The translations under genes were made by a program, and so were the position numbers. The notes under the pieces were generated by a model, which was given only the letters and a program-made list of their open reading frames with translations, was not told the origin of the DNA and did no database searches. From contig NZ_FTMX01000012.1 in the NCBI RefSeq assembly GCF_900156045.1, forward strand, positions 1 to 64,000: a stretch of 64,000 bases of DNA. The letters are read 5' to 3'. The DNA is from Peribacillus simplex (lineage in GTDB: Bacteria > Bacillota > Bacilli > Bacillales > DSM-1321). This document shows positions 1 through 8,246 of this stretch, piece after piece; position 1 is the stretch's first letter; every line of letters starts with the position of its first letter.

Positions 1-104
<104 letters not shown>

Positions 105-170
105 TATAATCTTTGTATTCTTTTTGAGTGATCGGGAATACTATATTTATAAAAGAAGCATTTATACCGT

Positions 171-244
<74 letters not shown>

Positions 245-249
245 TCATG

Positions 250-279
250 AAAAAACGAAACTTAGGTTTCGTTTTTTTG
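250..279 (+). terminator. rho-independent terminator of the rrn-tRNA transcript
   Basis: AAAAACGAAAC pairs with GTTTCGTTTTT around a TTAG loop, followed by a T run, just after the tRNA. Confidence 0.85.
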
Positions 280-329
280 TTTTATCCGAAATTCGAATAA
301 TTATGTCCCTAACTTATTTGTTTCTTCTT

Positions 330-357
330 TTGAAACAAGGTAAACTACATATAGAAT
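330..357 (+). promoter_or_regulatory. sigma-A promoter for the tsaE operon
   Basis: TTGAAA at 330-335 and TAGAAT at 352-357, spaced 16 bp, each match the consensus at five of six positions. They lie 85 bp upstream of tsaE and after the tRNA terminator. Confidence 0.6.
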
Positions 358-441
358 GGTTTTTATTCCATAATATTGCGTTTATGGTTCTCGACATGAA
401 CTTTAGGACGTTTTCCTAATAATGATAAAGGTGATTGATAT

Positions 442-894
442 ATGCAACAGGTTGAATGGATTTCTCAGAATGAGGAAGAAACAGCGCGATTTGCGCATGA
501 ATTGGCACAAAAGCTTTCAAGTGGCGATGTACTGGCTTTAGAAGGTGACTTGGGTGCTGGGAAGACAGCATTCACAAAAGGGCTGGCTAAAGGATTAGGT
601 GTTACCAGAATGGTGAATAGCCCTACCTTTACGATAATAAAGGAATATATGGGTCGATTGCCTTTATATCATATGGATGTATATCGGGTAAGTGAATCGG
701 AAGAAGATTTAGGCTTTGAAGAATATTTTGATGGTGATGGTGTGACTGTCGTTGAATGGGCCCATTTAATAAAGGATCACCTTCCAAAGGAAATCTTGAC
801 CATTTATATTTATCGTCTGAGCGATACAAGTCGGCGTTTTGTTCTGGAAGCCAAAGGCGAAAGATATGTAAAGTTATGTAAGGAGATTATTTGA
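442..894 (+). CDS. tsaE: tRNA threonylcarbamoyladenosine biosynthesis ATPase TsaE
   Basis: 150-residue P-loop protein of the TsaE (YdiB) family. It hydrolyses ATP to drive turnover of the TsaB-TsaD complex that makes t6A37 on ANN-decoding tRNAs. The Walker A loop GDLGAGKT is at residues 35-42, followed by the conserved SPTFTIIKEY stretch (about 60-69) and the family motif HMDVYR near 77-82; length is normal for the family. An AAGG-type ribosome site lies upstream (AAAGGTGATTG). First gene of a four-gene operon; its stop TGA overlaps the next start in the form TGATG. Gene order tsaE-tsaB-rimI-tsaD is the B. subtilis ydiB-ydiC-ydiD-gcp order. Confidence 0.96.
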   Translation: MQQVEWISQNEEETARFAHELAQKLSSGDVLALEGDLGAGKTAFTKGLAKGLGVTRMVNSPTFTIIKEYMGRLPLYHMDVYRVSESEEDLGFEEYFDGDGVTVVEWAHLIKDHLPKEILTIYIYRLSDTSRRFVLEAKGERYVKLCKEII

Positions 895-1586
895 TGAAGG
901 TTTTAGCTATAGATACATCGAATTTCACATTAGGGGTTGCCCTGGTGAACGGGACTCAAGTAATTGGTGAGTATACGACGAACCTAAAGAAAAATCATTC
1001 GGTCCGGGTCATGCCAGCAATTGAAACACTGCTGAGGGATTGTGATACTGAACCGAAGGATTTGACTAAGATAGTGGTCGCTCAAGGCCCAGGATCCTAT
1101 ACAGGCGTCAGGATTGGAGTGACGATTGCCAAAAGCTTGGCCTGGACGCTTCAGATTCCGTTATCGGGTGTTTCCAGCTTAGAGGTTTTAGCAGCTAATG
1201 GACGTTATTTTAACGGATTGATCTCTCCCTTGTTCGATGCAAGAAGAGGGCAGATTTATACTGGATTATATGAAATGGAAAATAACTCTTTAAAGACAGT
1301 CATTGAAGATTGTAATATTCTATCCTCTGAGTGGGCGAATCAACTGAAGGAATTAAATCGTCCTGTTTTATTCGTTGGTCAAGATGTGGACATCCACCGG
1401 GATGCAATTACGGAAGCATTAGGTGATTTAGCTGTATTTGCTCCGGTACAGTCATATAACTCAAGACCAAGCGAACTGGCCTTCATTGGTCTTGATAAGA
1501 CTGAAGTCGATGTTCACCAGTTTGTACCGAATTATATCCGCATGGCTGAAGCAGAAGCTAAGTGGCTTGAACAGCAGGGGAAATAA
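894..1586 (+). CDS. tsaB: tRNA threonylcarbamoyladenosine biosynthesis protein TsaB
   Basis: 230-residue ASKHA-fold protein, the non-catalytic partner of TsaD in t6A synthesis. The N-terminus MKVLAIDTSN is the actin-like phosphate-1 strand, and GPGSYTGVRIG (about residues 68-78) is the strongly conserved TsaB signature. I chose the ATG at 894 rather than the TTG at 891 because it forms the TGATG overlap with tsaE and is correctly spaced from AAGGAG at about 880. The C-terminal half after residue 110 is variable, as usual for TsaB. Confidence 0.95.
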   Translation: MKVLAIDTSNFTLGVALVNGTQVIGEYTTNLKKNHSVRVMPAIETLLRDCDTEPKDLTKIVVAQGPGSYTGVRIGVTIAKSLAWTLQIPLSGVSSLEVLAANGRYFNGLISPLFDARRGQIYTGLYEMENNSLKTVIEDCNILSSEWANQLKELNRPVLFVGQDVDIHRDAITEALGDLAVFAPVQSYNSRPSELAFIGLDKTEVDVHQFVPNYIRMAEAEAKWLEQQGK

Positions 1587-1608
1587 ATAAGGAAAGCGAC
1601 CGATTATT

Positions 1609-2061
1609 ATGAGTAAAACATTGACGTTCCGAAAGATGAATACGGAAGATATCGACCAAGTGCTTAATGTGGAAAAGCAGTCCTTTACTTTGCCTTGGAG
1701 CCGGGAAGCTTTTTTTAATGAACTGAATCATAATCAATATGCTGTATACATGGTGATAGAGGATGAAGGGAAAATTGCCGGTTATTGCGGTGCGTGGATC
1801 GTCATTGATGAATCGCACATTACCAATATAGCGATATTGCCAGAATACCGAGGGCAAAAGCTTGGGGAAGCTTTGCTCAGGAAGATGATTGAAATCTCCA
1901 TTTCGATGGGTGTGGTGAGGATGACGCTTGAGGTCCGTGTCAGTAATTCAGTAGCCATTTCGCTTTATGAAAAACTTGGTTTCCAAAAGGGTGGAATCCG
2001 AAAAAATTATTATACAGACAATCAAGAAGATGCTTATGTTATGTGGGTGAATTTTTCATGA
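1609..2061 (+). CDS. rimI: ribosomal-protein alanine N-acetyltransferase RimI (GNAT)
   Basis: 150-residue GNAT acetyltransferase. Acetyl-CoA binding motif A is seen as the strand NIAILPEYRGQKLGEALL (about 74-91), with the R-x-x-G-x-G/A loop as RGQKLG; the C-terminal ALLR...YEKLGFQ segment is typical of RimI. RimI acetylates the N-terminal alanine of ribosomal protein S18 in E. coli; the Bacillus target is less certain. It lies in the t6A operon between tsaB and tsaD, 22 bp after tsaB, with its stop overlapping the tsaD ATG (ATGA). Confidence 0.9.
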   Translation: MSKTLTFRKMNTEDIDQVLNVEKQSFTLPWSREAFFNELNHNQYAVYMVIEDEGKIAGYCGAWIVIDESHITNIAILPEYRGQKLGEALLRKMIEISISMGVVRMTLEVRVSNSVAISLYEKLGFQKGGIRKNYYTDNQEDAYVMWVNFS

Positions 2062-3071
2062 AAAAAGATCAATTTATATTAGGAATTGAAACAAGCTGCG
2101 ATGAAACTGCGGCAGCTGTCATAAAAAATGGAACGGAGATACTGAGTAATGTCGTGGCTTCACAAATTGAAAGCCATAAACGTTTTGGCGGTGTCGTCCC
2201 GGAAATAGCTTCCCGTCATCATGTAGAACAAATTACGATCGTTCTTGAAGAAGCACTGCTGCAAGCCGGTGTGACCTATGAAGACTTGGATGCCATTGCG
2301 GTTACAGAAGGTCCCGGACTTGTAGGGGCACTATTAATAGGCGTGAATGCGGCGAAGGCTGTAGCTTTCGCACATGGAATACCGATTGTCGGTACGCATC
2401 ATATCGCGGGTCATATCTATGCAAATCGTCTTATTCAGGAGATCGAATATCCTGCGCTTTCTTTAGTCGTTTCGGGAGGACATACGGAATTGGTGCTTTT
2501 AGAAGAACCGGGTTCTTTCAAGGTGATAGGGGAGACGCGGGATGATGCAGCAGGTGAGGCGTATGATAAAGTGGCCCGAACCTTGGGGCTCCCTTATCCT
2601 GGCGGCCCTCATATCGATAGGCTTGCACAAGAAGGCTCACCAACTTTGAAACTGCCTCGGGCATGGTTGGATGGCAGCTATGACTTTTCTTTCAGCGGGT
2701 TGAAATCAGCGGTAATCAACACGTTGCATAATGCTGAACAGCGCGGGGAAAAAATTGAACCTAAAGATTTAGCGGCAAGTTTCCAAGCAAGCGTGATAGA
2801 AGTGCTTGTAATGAAAGCTGTAAAGGCTGCAAAGGAATATAATGTGAAACAGGTATTACTTGCTGGAGGAGTTGCGGCAAATAAAGGCCTTAGGGAAGCA
2901 TTAACGGAAGCTTTCAAGGATTTACCTATGGATATATCCATTCCGCCCCTCTATCTTTGTACGGACAACGCCGCCATGATCGGTGCTGCTGGCAGTGTCA
3001 TGTTTGAAAAGGGAAAACGATCTGGTTTGGATTTGAACGGAAATCCTGGATTGGATATCGAAGCATTTTAA
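2058..3071 (+). CDS. tsaD: tRNA N6-adenosine threonylcarbamoyltransferase TsaD
   Basis: 337-residue catalytic subunit that transfers threonylcarbamoyl from TC-AMP to A37. Visible marks: GIETSCDETAAA at the N-terminus, the ASRHHVEQ segment, the metal-binding pair H115 and H119 in HHIAGH, VSGGHTEL, and the C-terminal DNAAMIGAAG metal/nucleotide motif. The ATG at 2058 overlaps the rimI stop (ATGA) and has GGGTGA eight bases upstream; the GTG at 2043 has no ribosome site and would add five residues unlike the family. Last gene of the t6A operon, followed by a strong terminator. Confidence 0.97.
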   Translation: MKKDQFILGIETSCDETAAAVIKNGTEILSNVVASQIESHKRFGGVVPEIASRHHVEQITIVLEEALLQAGVTYEDLDAIAVTEGPGLVGALLIGVNAAKAVAFAHGIPIVGTHHIAGHIYANRLIQEIEYPALSLVVSGGHTELVLLEEPGSFKVIGETRDDAAGEAYDKVARTLGLPYPGGPHIDRLAQEGSPTLKLPRAWLDGSYDFSFSGLKSAVINTLHNAEQRGEKIEPKDLAASFQASVIEVLVMKAVKAAKEYNVKQVLLAGGVAANKGLREALTEAFKDLPMDISIPPLYLCTDNAAMIGAAGSVMFEKGKRSGLDLNGNPGLDIEAF

Positions 3072-3079
3072 TTGACGAG

Positions 3080-3115
3080 AAGACAGGATACCTCACTTCG
3101 GCATCCTGTCTTTTT
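3080..3115 (+). terminator. terminator of the tsaE-tsaD operon
   Basis: AAGACAGGAT pairs perfectly with ATCCTGTCTT, followed by a short T run, ten bases after the tsaD stop. Confidence 0.9.
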
Positions 3116-3143
3116 ATCGTGTTTATAAAAAAATAGAATATTC

Positions 3144-3290
3144 TGTGGATAAAGTTTTTTGGATAATCATACTGCATGTGTATAAAGCGGTGTTTTTGTG
3201 GATAAGTGGATATGTTTCTGTGGATAATGTGCATAACTCAAATTAATGGCTAGTGAACGGTAAGTGGTTTGTTAACAATTTTGTGGATAA
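3144..3290 (+). promoter_or_regulatory. DnaA-box cluster between tsaD and ydiF
   Basis: Six copies of TGTGNATAA, the complement of the DnaA box TTATNCACA, all lie in the same orientation: 3144-3152 (TGTGGATAA), 3177-3185 (TGTGTATAA), 3197-3205, 3219-3227, 3228-3236 (TGTGCATAA) and 3282-3290. A one-mismatch seventh is at 3158-3166. Most are 9-22 bp apart, close to helical phase. The cluster fills a non-coding gap between two convergent genes, so it is not a promoter. B. subtilis has a non-oriC DnaA-binding cluster at the same tsaD(gcp)-ydiF gap, to my recollection; there such clusters titrate DnaA and restrain initiation. Confidence 0.85.
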
Positions 3291-3320
3291 CTTTCAAGCG
3301 ACGTTTTGATTGGAAAAAGA

Positions 3321-3350
3321 AAAAGACTGAGTCAATTGACTCGGTCTTTT
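3321..3350 (-). terminator. bidirectional terminator downstream of ydiF
   Basis: AAAAGACTGAGTC faces GACTCGGTCTTTT with a four-base loop and one wobble pair. The A and T runs on both sides let it work in either direction. It abuts the ydiF stop codon. Confidence 0.8.
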
Positions 3351-3351
3351 G

Positions 3352-5271
3352 TCATTCTTCCAGTTCAGTCCATTCTTCGAGAAGCTGGTCCAAACTTTCC
3401 TGTGCATGATCAAGCTTTGTTTGGACCTCCATCACTTTTTCATGGTCCTGAAAAACACTTGGATCACAAAGGAGATCATTATATTCGTTTATTTCAATTT
3501 CAAGAAGCTCCATGGCTGCCTCGATTTCCTCAATGCGCCGTTTTCGCTGGCGTTCAGCTTTTTTTGCTTCTTTATCAATTTTGTAATTTGTTTTTTCTAC
3601 AGCTGCATCTAAAGTTTTAGCCTGTTCCTGCTGTTCGAGTGCTTGGATTTCCGCCTGCTCCTGTTTCTTCTCTAAATAGTAATCATAATCACCGAGGAAT
3701 TCTTCGTTGCCGTCTTTGGAGAGCTCGATCACTTTCGTTGCTATCCGATTTATGAAATAACGGTCATGTGAAACGAAAAGAATGGTTCCTGGATAATCGA
3801 TCAAAGCATTTTCAAGCACCAATTTACTATCGAGGTCCAAATGGTTCGTTGGTTCATCAAGAATTAAAAAATTCCCTTTTTGCATCATCATTTTGGCTAG
3901 GGCAAGCCGGGCCTTTTCGCCCCCGCTTAGTGTGGAAACGGTTTTCAAAACATCGTCCCCGCTAAATAGGAAATTACCAAGTACGGTTCGAATATCCTTT
4001 TCCGGTTTAAGGGGATAGTCGTCCCATAATTCATTGAGTACGCGTTTATTGGAAACAAGGTTAGCCTGTTCTTGATCGTAGTAGCTGACTTCTACGTTCG
4101 TTCCAAAACGGAAACCCCCAGAAAGTGCAGGCAGTTTAGAAATGATCGTTTTCAATAAAGTTGATTTTCCAACTCCATTTGGGCCAACAAGTGCTATGCT
4201 TTCACCTTTAGTCATCCGGGAGTTTATATTCTTTGATACCGTTTCCCCTTCGTATCCAATAGCCAAGTCCTGGAGGTGAAGTACCTCATTTCCGCTTTGC
4301 CTTTCAATCTGGAAAGAAAAATTCGCGGATTTTTCATCACCTTGCGGCTTGTCCAATACATCCATCTTTTCGAGCTGTTTGCGTCTGCTTTGTGCTCTTT
4401 TCGTGGTGGAAGCCCTGGTGATATTACGTTGGACAAAGTCGCGAAGCTTCTCTATTTCCCCTTGTTGCTTCTCGAACAGTTTCATGTCCCGCTCATAATC
4501 TTCCGCTTTTCCCTCTAGGTAAGAACTATAATTACCATGGTATTTTTTCATGTTATTCCGGGAAATCTCATATACGAGGTTTACTACTTTATCTAAGAAA
4601 TAACGGTCATGGGAAACAATAAGGACAGCTCCCTGGTAGCTTTGTAAATATTGTTCAAGCCAAGAGAGGGTTTCGATATCCAGATGGTTCGTCGGCTCAT
4701 CCAGAATCAATATATCCGGTTTCCTTAAAAGCAGTTTCCCTAAAGCAAGCCTTGTTTTTTGTCCACCGCTTAAAGTGGAAATTGGGGTAGAATAGTCAAA
4801 GTCAGCAAACTGAAGTCCATGCAATACGGAACGGATATCCGCTTCATATTGATAACCGCCCTTCTCTTTGAATGCCACCATCAAAGTGTCGTATTCATTC
4901 AGCACTTTTTGGTAAATTGTTTCGTTTTCAAAGATGTCAGGTCTGGCCATATCAGCCTCAAGGCGACGCAGTTCCTTTTCCTGCTCTATAAGGTCCGTGA
5001 ATACAGTCAGCATCTCATCCCAAATGGTAAGTTCGGATTCCAATCCCGTATCCTGGGCCATATAGCCGATGGTGACGCCTTTTGGTTTGATTATTTCACC
5101 GCCATCATGGGAAAGCTGCCCAGCTATGATTTTAAGCAGAGTGGATTTACCGGCGCCATTTCGGCCGACAAGTGCAATTCGATCTTTATTTTGAACTTCG
5201 AGCTTCATATTTGATAAAATAAGTTCAGCTCCATAATATTTCGATAGTTGATTGATTTGTAATAAAATCAT
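3352..5271 (-). CDS. ydiF: ABC-F family ATP-binding cassette protein (YdiF)
   Basis: 639-residue soluble protein with two ABC ATPase domains and no membrane segments, the ABC-F layout of ribosome-acting translation factors. Domain 1 has Walker A GRNGAGKST (about 38-46), signature LSGGQK and Walker B ILILDEPTNHLD. Domain 2 has GPNGVGKST, LSGGEK and LILDEPTNHLD. Between them is the helical arm (interdomain linker rich in K/R/E), and after domain 2 comes a charged coiled-coil C-terminal extension (about 545-639), as in the Uup/YdiF branch. The ATG at 5271 was chosen over the GTG at 5280 because GAGG ends right before the GTG and is properly spaced from the ATG. It is transcribed leftwards, against the t6A operon and divergent from moaC. 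Confidence 0.93.
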   Translation of the reverse strand: MILLQINQLSKYYGAELILSNMKLEVQNKDRIALVGRNGAGKSTLLKIIAGQLSHDGGEIIKPKGVTIGYMAQDTGLESELTIWDEMLTVFTDLIEQEKELRRLEADMARPDIFENETIYQKVLNEYDTLMVAFKEKGGYQYEADIRSVLHGLQFADFDYSTPISTLSGGQKTRLALGKLLLRKPDILILDEPTNHLDIETLSWLEQYLQSYQGAVLIVSHDRYFLDKVVNLVYEISRNNMKKYHGNYSSYLEGKAEDYERDMKLFEKQQGEIEKLRDFVQRNITRASTTKRAQSRRKQLEKMDVLDKPQGDEKSANFSFQIERQSGNEVLHLQDLAIGYEGETVSKNINSRMTKGESIALVGPNGVGKSTLLKTIISKLPALSGGFRFGTNVEVSYYDQEQANLVSNKRVLNELWDDYPLKPEKDIRTVLGNFLFSGDDVLKTVSTLSGGEKARLALAKMMMQKGNFLILDEPTNHLDLDSKLVLENALIDYPGTILFVSHDRYFINRIATKVIELSKDGNEEFLGDYDYYLEKKQEQAEIQALEQQEQAKTLDAAVEKTNYKIDKEAKKAERQRKRRIEEIEAAMELLEIEINEYNDLLCDPSVFQDHEKVMEVQTKLDHAQESLDQLLEEWTELEE

Positions 5272-5325
5272 AGATTTCACCTCAATTGATTAATGTTAGT
5301 GTAACGTATTTTAGTTATTATCGGC

Positions 5326-5386
5326 AACAGCTTGGTTCCAAGCTAAAACAAAAGCTGTTACATAAAGTGGAATAATAGTGTATGAT
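5326..5386 (+). promoter_or_regulatory. moaC promoter with upstream inverted repeats
   Basis: TTACAT (5358-5363), 17-bp spacer, TATGAT (5381-5386), then AGGAGG and the moaC ATG. Just upstream, AACAGCTT (5326-5333) mirrors AAGCTGTT (5352-5359), and inside it AGCTTGG mirrors CCAAGCT (5329-5344). The repeats lie between divergent ydiF and moaC and touch the -35 hexamer, so they could be an operator; no regulator is identified. Confidence 0.5.
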
Positions 5387-5404
5387 TTAGGAGGGGTTAC
5401 TTAA

Positions 5405-5911
5405 ATGGGAGACTTAACGCATTTTAATGAACAGGGCAGGGCCAAAATGGTCGATGTGAGTGCTAAGCCTGAAACAACCCGGACGGCAGTAGCTCAATCG
5501 AGCATTTTATTGAATGACGAAATATATGAATTGGTCACGAACCATAAAATGAAAAAAGGTGATGTACTGGCTGTTGCGCAAGTTGCAGGAATAATGGCCA
5601 GCAAAAATACATCCAATATAATTCCGATGTGCCATCCCATTGCTCTGCAAGGGGTCAATATAGCCTTTGATTGGGAAAAAGAAAATCAAGGATATAGGCT
5701 TAGGATTGAAACGGAAGCTAAGACAAAAGGGAGTACAGGTGTGGAAATGGAAGCGTTAACAGCTGCATCCGTGACTGCCTTGACTGTTTATGACATGTGT
5801 AAGGCCATTGATAAGGGAATGGTGATCGGGCCTACATTCTTAGTGGAGAAAACAGGCGGAGTGTCTAGTAGCGATTATAAGAGGCAAGTAAAACAAACAG
5901 ATAGAGATTAA
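5405..5911 (+). CDS. moaC: cyclic pyranopterin monophosphate synthase MoaC
   Basis: 168-residue molybdopterin-pathway enzyme converting 3',8-cH2GTP (made by MoaA) to cyclic pyranopterin monophosphate. The N-terminal LTHFNEQGRAKMVDVSAKPET, the MCHPIAL motif (about residues 77-83) and GVEMEALTAASVTALTVYDMCKA (about 115-137) are family signatures. The start is an ATG after AGGAGG. The neighbours are not other moa genes; the isolated position between ydiF and rex is the same as B. subtilis ydiG. Confidence 0.96.
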   Translation: MGDLTHFNEQGRAKMVDVSAKPETTRTAVAQSSILLNDEIYELVTNHKMKKGDVLAVAQVAGIMASKNTSNIIPMCHPIALQGVNIAFDWEKENQGYRLRIETEAKTKGSTGVEMEALTAASVTALTVYDMCKAIDKGMVIGPTFLVEKTGGVSSSDYKRQVKQTDRD

Positions 5912-5944
5912 GATGAAAAGCATGTGTGAAAGCGGGGAAGAACA

Positions 5945-6604
5945 ATGAACCATGACCCAAAGATACCGCAGGCGACAGCCAAAAGGTTGCCATTGTATTA
6001 TCGATTTTTAAAGAACTTACATTCCTCAGGCAAACAAAGAGTTTCCTCGGCAGAGCTAAGTGAAGCTGTAAAAGTGGATTCCGCCACAATTCGCCGTGAT
6101 TTTTCCTACTTTGGCGCGCTTGGGAAAAAAGGCTACGGCTATAATGTCAATTATTTATTATCCTTCTTCAGAAAAACACTAGATCAAGATGAATTGACCA
6201 AAGTCGCTTTAATCGGGGTAGGAAATTTAGGAACCGCTTTTTTAAATTATAATTTCATGAAAAATAATAATACAAAAATTGAAATGGCTTTCGAAGTTTC
6301 TGAAGAAAAGGTCGGCAAGCGAATAGCTGATGTGCCCATCTATCATATGGATCAAATCGATACACTATTGCAGGAAAATAATATTACTGCGGCTATATTG
6401 ACAGTGCCTGCACAGGTAGCCCAAACGATAACCGATCGTCTAGTCAAAGCCGATATAAAAGGAATATTGAATTTCACACCTGCACGGCTGACTGTGCCCC
6501 CATCCATAAGGGTTCACCACATTGACCTGGCCGTGGAGCTTCAGTCGCTCATCTACTTCCTGAAACATTATCCTGTAGTGGAAGAAGCCGCATTGGAGGA
6601 ATGA
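5945..6604 (+). CDS. rex: redox-sensing transcriptional repressor Rex
   Basis: 219-residue NADH-responsive repressor of fermentation and anaerobic respiration genes. It has an N-terminal winged helix (about residues 8-80; recognition region VDSATIRRDFSYFGALGKKGYGYNV) and a Rossmann fold with GVGNLG (about 92-97) that binds NAD(H). The C-terminal HHIDLAVELQSLIYF helix swaps between protomers in known Rex structures. Length and sequence match B. subtilis Rex (YdiH). It is followed directly by a strong hairpin terminator. Confidence 0.97.
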   Translation: MNHDPKIPQATAKRLPLYYRFLKNLHSSGKQRVSSAELSEAVKVDSATIRRDFSYFGALGKKGYGYNVNYLLSFFRKTLDQDELTKVALIGVGNLGTAFLNYNFMKNNNTKIEMAFEVSEEKVGKRIADVPIYHMDQIDTLLQENNITAAILTVPAQVAQTITDRLVKADIKGILNFTPARLTVPPSIRVHHIDLAVELQSLIYFLKHYPVVEEAALEE

Positions 6605-6637
6605 AAAAAACGCTGCATCATTGCAGCGTTTTTTTAT
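6604..6637. terminator. bidirectional terminator between rex and ydiK
   Basis: CGCTGCA and TGCAGCG flank a four-base loop, with an A run on the left and a T run on the right. It begins at the rex stop and ends on the stop codon of the convergent ydiK, so it serves both. Confidence 0.9.
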
Positions 6638-6846
6638 TTTTTCTTATTTTTTTGTGCAGCTTTAATCTTAAAGTGCAGCATGATCATGCGCAATCCCGAT
6701 CCAAAATCAAGAGTTGCAATAAGGACCAGTATGTAGGCAAAGAGTCCCCATCCGGAAGAATTGACGGTTTGAATCGCGATGGCGGTAAAAAGAGCTCCTA
6801 AGCCTGCATAGATGATGCCCATGAATAATGGTGATTGACGTTTCAT
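6634..6846 (-). CDS. ydiK: small membrane protein YdiK (DUF4305)
   Basis: 70-residue protein with two hydrophobic helices (about 9-30 and 34-55) and a lysine-rich cytoplasmic tail. Function unknown. Identified by its position next to ydiL, its size and its sequence (MKRQSPLFMGIIYAGLGALF). Its start overlaps the ydiL stop by four bases, so the pair is translationally coupled. Same pair as B. subtilis ydiK-ydiL. Confidence 0.8.
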   Translation of the reverse strand: MKRQSPLFMGIIYAGLGALFTAIAIQTVNSSGWGLFAYILVLIATLDFGSGLRMIMLHFKIKAAQKNKKK

Positions 6847-7568
6847 AATAAACCTCCGATGAAGGCCTGTGCAGTATCTAGCATCTTCTCAATATCCTCC
6901 CGATATACCACTTGAAGGATGATAACAAGCGTATTCATCGCAATATGAGCGCTCATGGAAACGAGAATGCGGCCTGTTTTCGCATAAAGGAAAGCAAAGG
7001 TGAAGCCCATTGCCGTATATAAAAGAAGATGTTCAAATTCACCATGCGCCAAGCCGAAAATAACTGAGCTGATTAAAGCTGAAATAAAGAAGTTAAAGCG
7101 TTTATGAAGTGATCCGAAAATGATTTTCCGGAAAATTAATTCTTCCAATATAGGTCCAATTACTGAAGTGACGAAAATAACCATGGGGACTTTGTAAATG
7201 AGTGAGATAAGTTGCTGCGTATTTTCAGATTCAGACTCCACCCCAAGCATTTGTTCAATGCTGCCGGCAATGCTTTGTGCAAAAAGTGCCATGAACACTC
7301 CTGCAATTGCCCATAATATGGACATCTGGACGGAAGTTTGATTTCTCGTGTCCAGCTTTTCCCTCATATCTTTTCTCATTAAAAAAAGAATCAAGAATAA
7401 AGCAGCGAGAAAACTGAAAACTATCCAGTATGCTGCAGATTTCACTTCGAGTTCATCTGCCGGCATTCCGGTATAAGACCCGATCAGCATGAAAATGGGT
7501 ACCCCAACAATACTGGATAATTGCATGGCAATATAAGTGATGATGACGAACCAATATTCTTTTTTCAA
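6843..7568 (-). CDS. ydiL: CPBP-family intramembrane protease-like protein YdiL
   Basis: 241-residue polytopic membrane protein (about seven to eight hydrophobic segments) of the CPBP/ABI family (CAAX prenyl protease 2-like). Motif 1, EELIFR, is near residues 145-150 with the paired glutamates and arginine; motif 2, IFGLAHG with its histidine, is near 170-176; a second histidine, SAHIAMN, is near 213-219. These four residues are the proposed glutamic-type intramembrane protease centre. Substrate unknown. The start ATG follows AAGGAG. First gene of the ydiL-ydiK pair, divergent from groESL. Confidence 0.88.
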   Translation of the reverse strand: MKKEYWFVIITYIAMQLSSIVGVPIFMLIGSYTGMPADELEVKSAAYWIVFSFLAALFLILFLMRKDMREKLDTRNQTSVQMSILWAIAGVFMALFAQSIAGSIEQMLGVESESENTQQLISLIYKVPMVIFVTSVIGPILEELIFRKIIFGSLHKRFNFFISALISSVIFGLAHGEFEHLLLYTAMGFTFAFLYAKTGRILVSMSAHIAMNTLVIILQVVYREDIEKMLDTAQAFIGGLL

Positions 7569-7790
7569 AAATGAAAACTCCTTTTATAGTCACCCATCCC
7601 GTTCGGAACGTTCCTGATATGGGGACAATCTATAAACGCATACTCCAAAATGGTATCAAATATTGAGGCAGAACACCACTTAAAGGTACCCCTAACATAA
7701 CATTTCAATTACATTATTAAGGAAAACATTATGCTAATGTAGTTTACCCGTAATTTATCAGAAATTAATAAAAAATTTTCAATAAGATAC

Positions 7791-7822
7791 TTGCAAAAAA
7801 GGCTCGGTTTATTTAATATTAT
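7791..7822 (+). promoter_or_regulatory. sigma-A promoter of groESL
   Basis: TTGCAA (7791-7796) with TAATAT 17 bp downstream (7814-7819), or the overlapping TATTAT at 7817-7822. It lies directly upstream of the CIRCE element, as in other Bacillus groESL operons. Confidence 0.65.
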
Positions 7823-7829
7823 AAATGTG

Positions 7830-7856
7830 TTAGCACTCGATGATGAAGAGTGCTAA
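7830..7856 (+). promoter_or_regulatory. CIRCE operator (HrcA binding site)
   Basis: Perfect TTAGCACTC-N9-GAGTGCTAA inverted repeat in the groESL leader. HrcA represses from this site and releases on heat shock when GroEL is titrated. Confidence 0.98.
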
Positions 7857-7902
7857 TAATCATGAAACAAATTATCGAGAGAATATGAGGAGGTTGTTTC
7901 AC

Positions 7903-8187
7903 TTGTTAAAACCATTAGGTGATCGCGTTATTATTGAACTAGTTCAAACTGAAGAAAAAACTGCAAGCGGTATTGTTCTTCCTGATACTGCTAAAGAAAA
8001 GCCACAAGAAGGTAAGGTAGTCGCAGTTGGTACTGGCCGTGTCCTTGAAAATGGCGAACGTGTTGCTTTAGAGGTTGCCCAAGGCGATCTAATTATCTTC
8101 TCAAAATATGCAGGTACTGAAGTTAAATACGAAGACACTGAATACTTAATTTTACGTGAAAGCGACATTCTAGCTGTTATCGGCTAA
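7903..8187 (+). CDS. groES: co-chaperonin GroES
   Basis: 94-residue 10-kDa chaperonin forming the heptameric lid on GroEL. The start is TTG at 7903, giving MLKPLGDRVIIE, nine bases after AGGAGG (7888-7893); an upstream ATG in frame would lie inside the CIRCE element and add about 20 residues not found in GroES. The mobile loop EEKTASGIVLPDTAKEK (about 18-34) is intact. First gene of the groESL operon. Confidence 0.97.
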   Translation: MLKPLGDRVIIELVQTEEKTASGIVLPDTAKEKPQEGKVVAVGTGRVLENGERVALEVAQGDLIIFSKYAGTEVKYEDTEYLILRESDILAVIG

Positions 8188-8246
8188 TTATACATCATAC
8201 TTAACTGAACGAAAATTTTCTTAAAATTTTAGGGAGGTACTTATAA

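Noticed and set aside
7840..7902. Longer groES starting at an ATG inside CIRCE
   Set aside because: It would add 21 residues absent from GroES; the TTG at 7903 has a perfect ribosome site and gives the family N-terminus.
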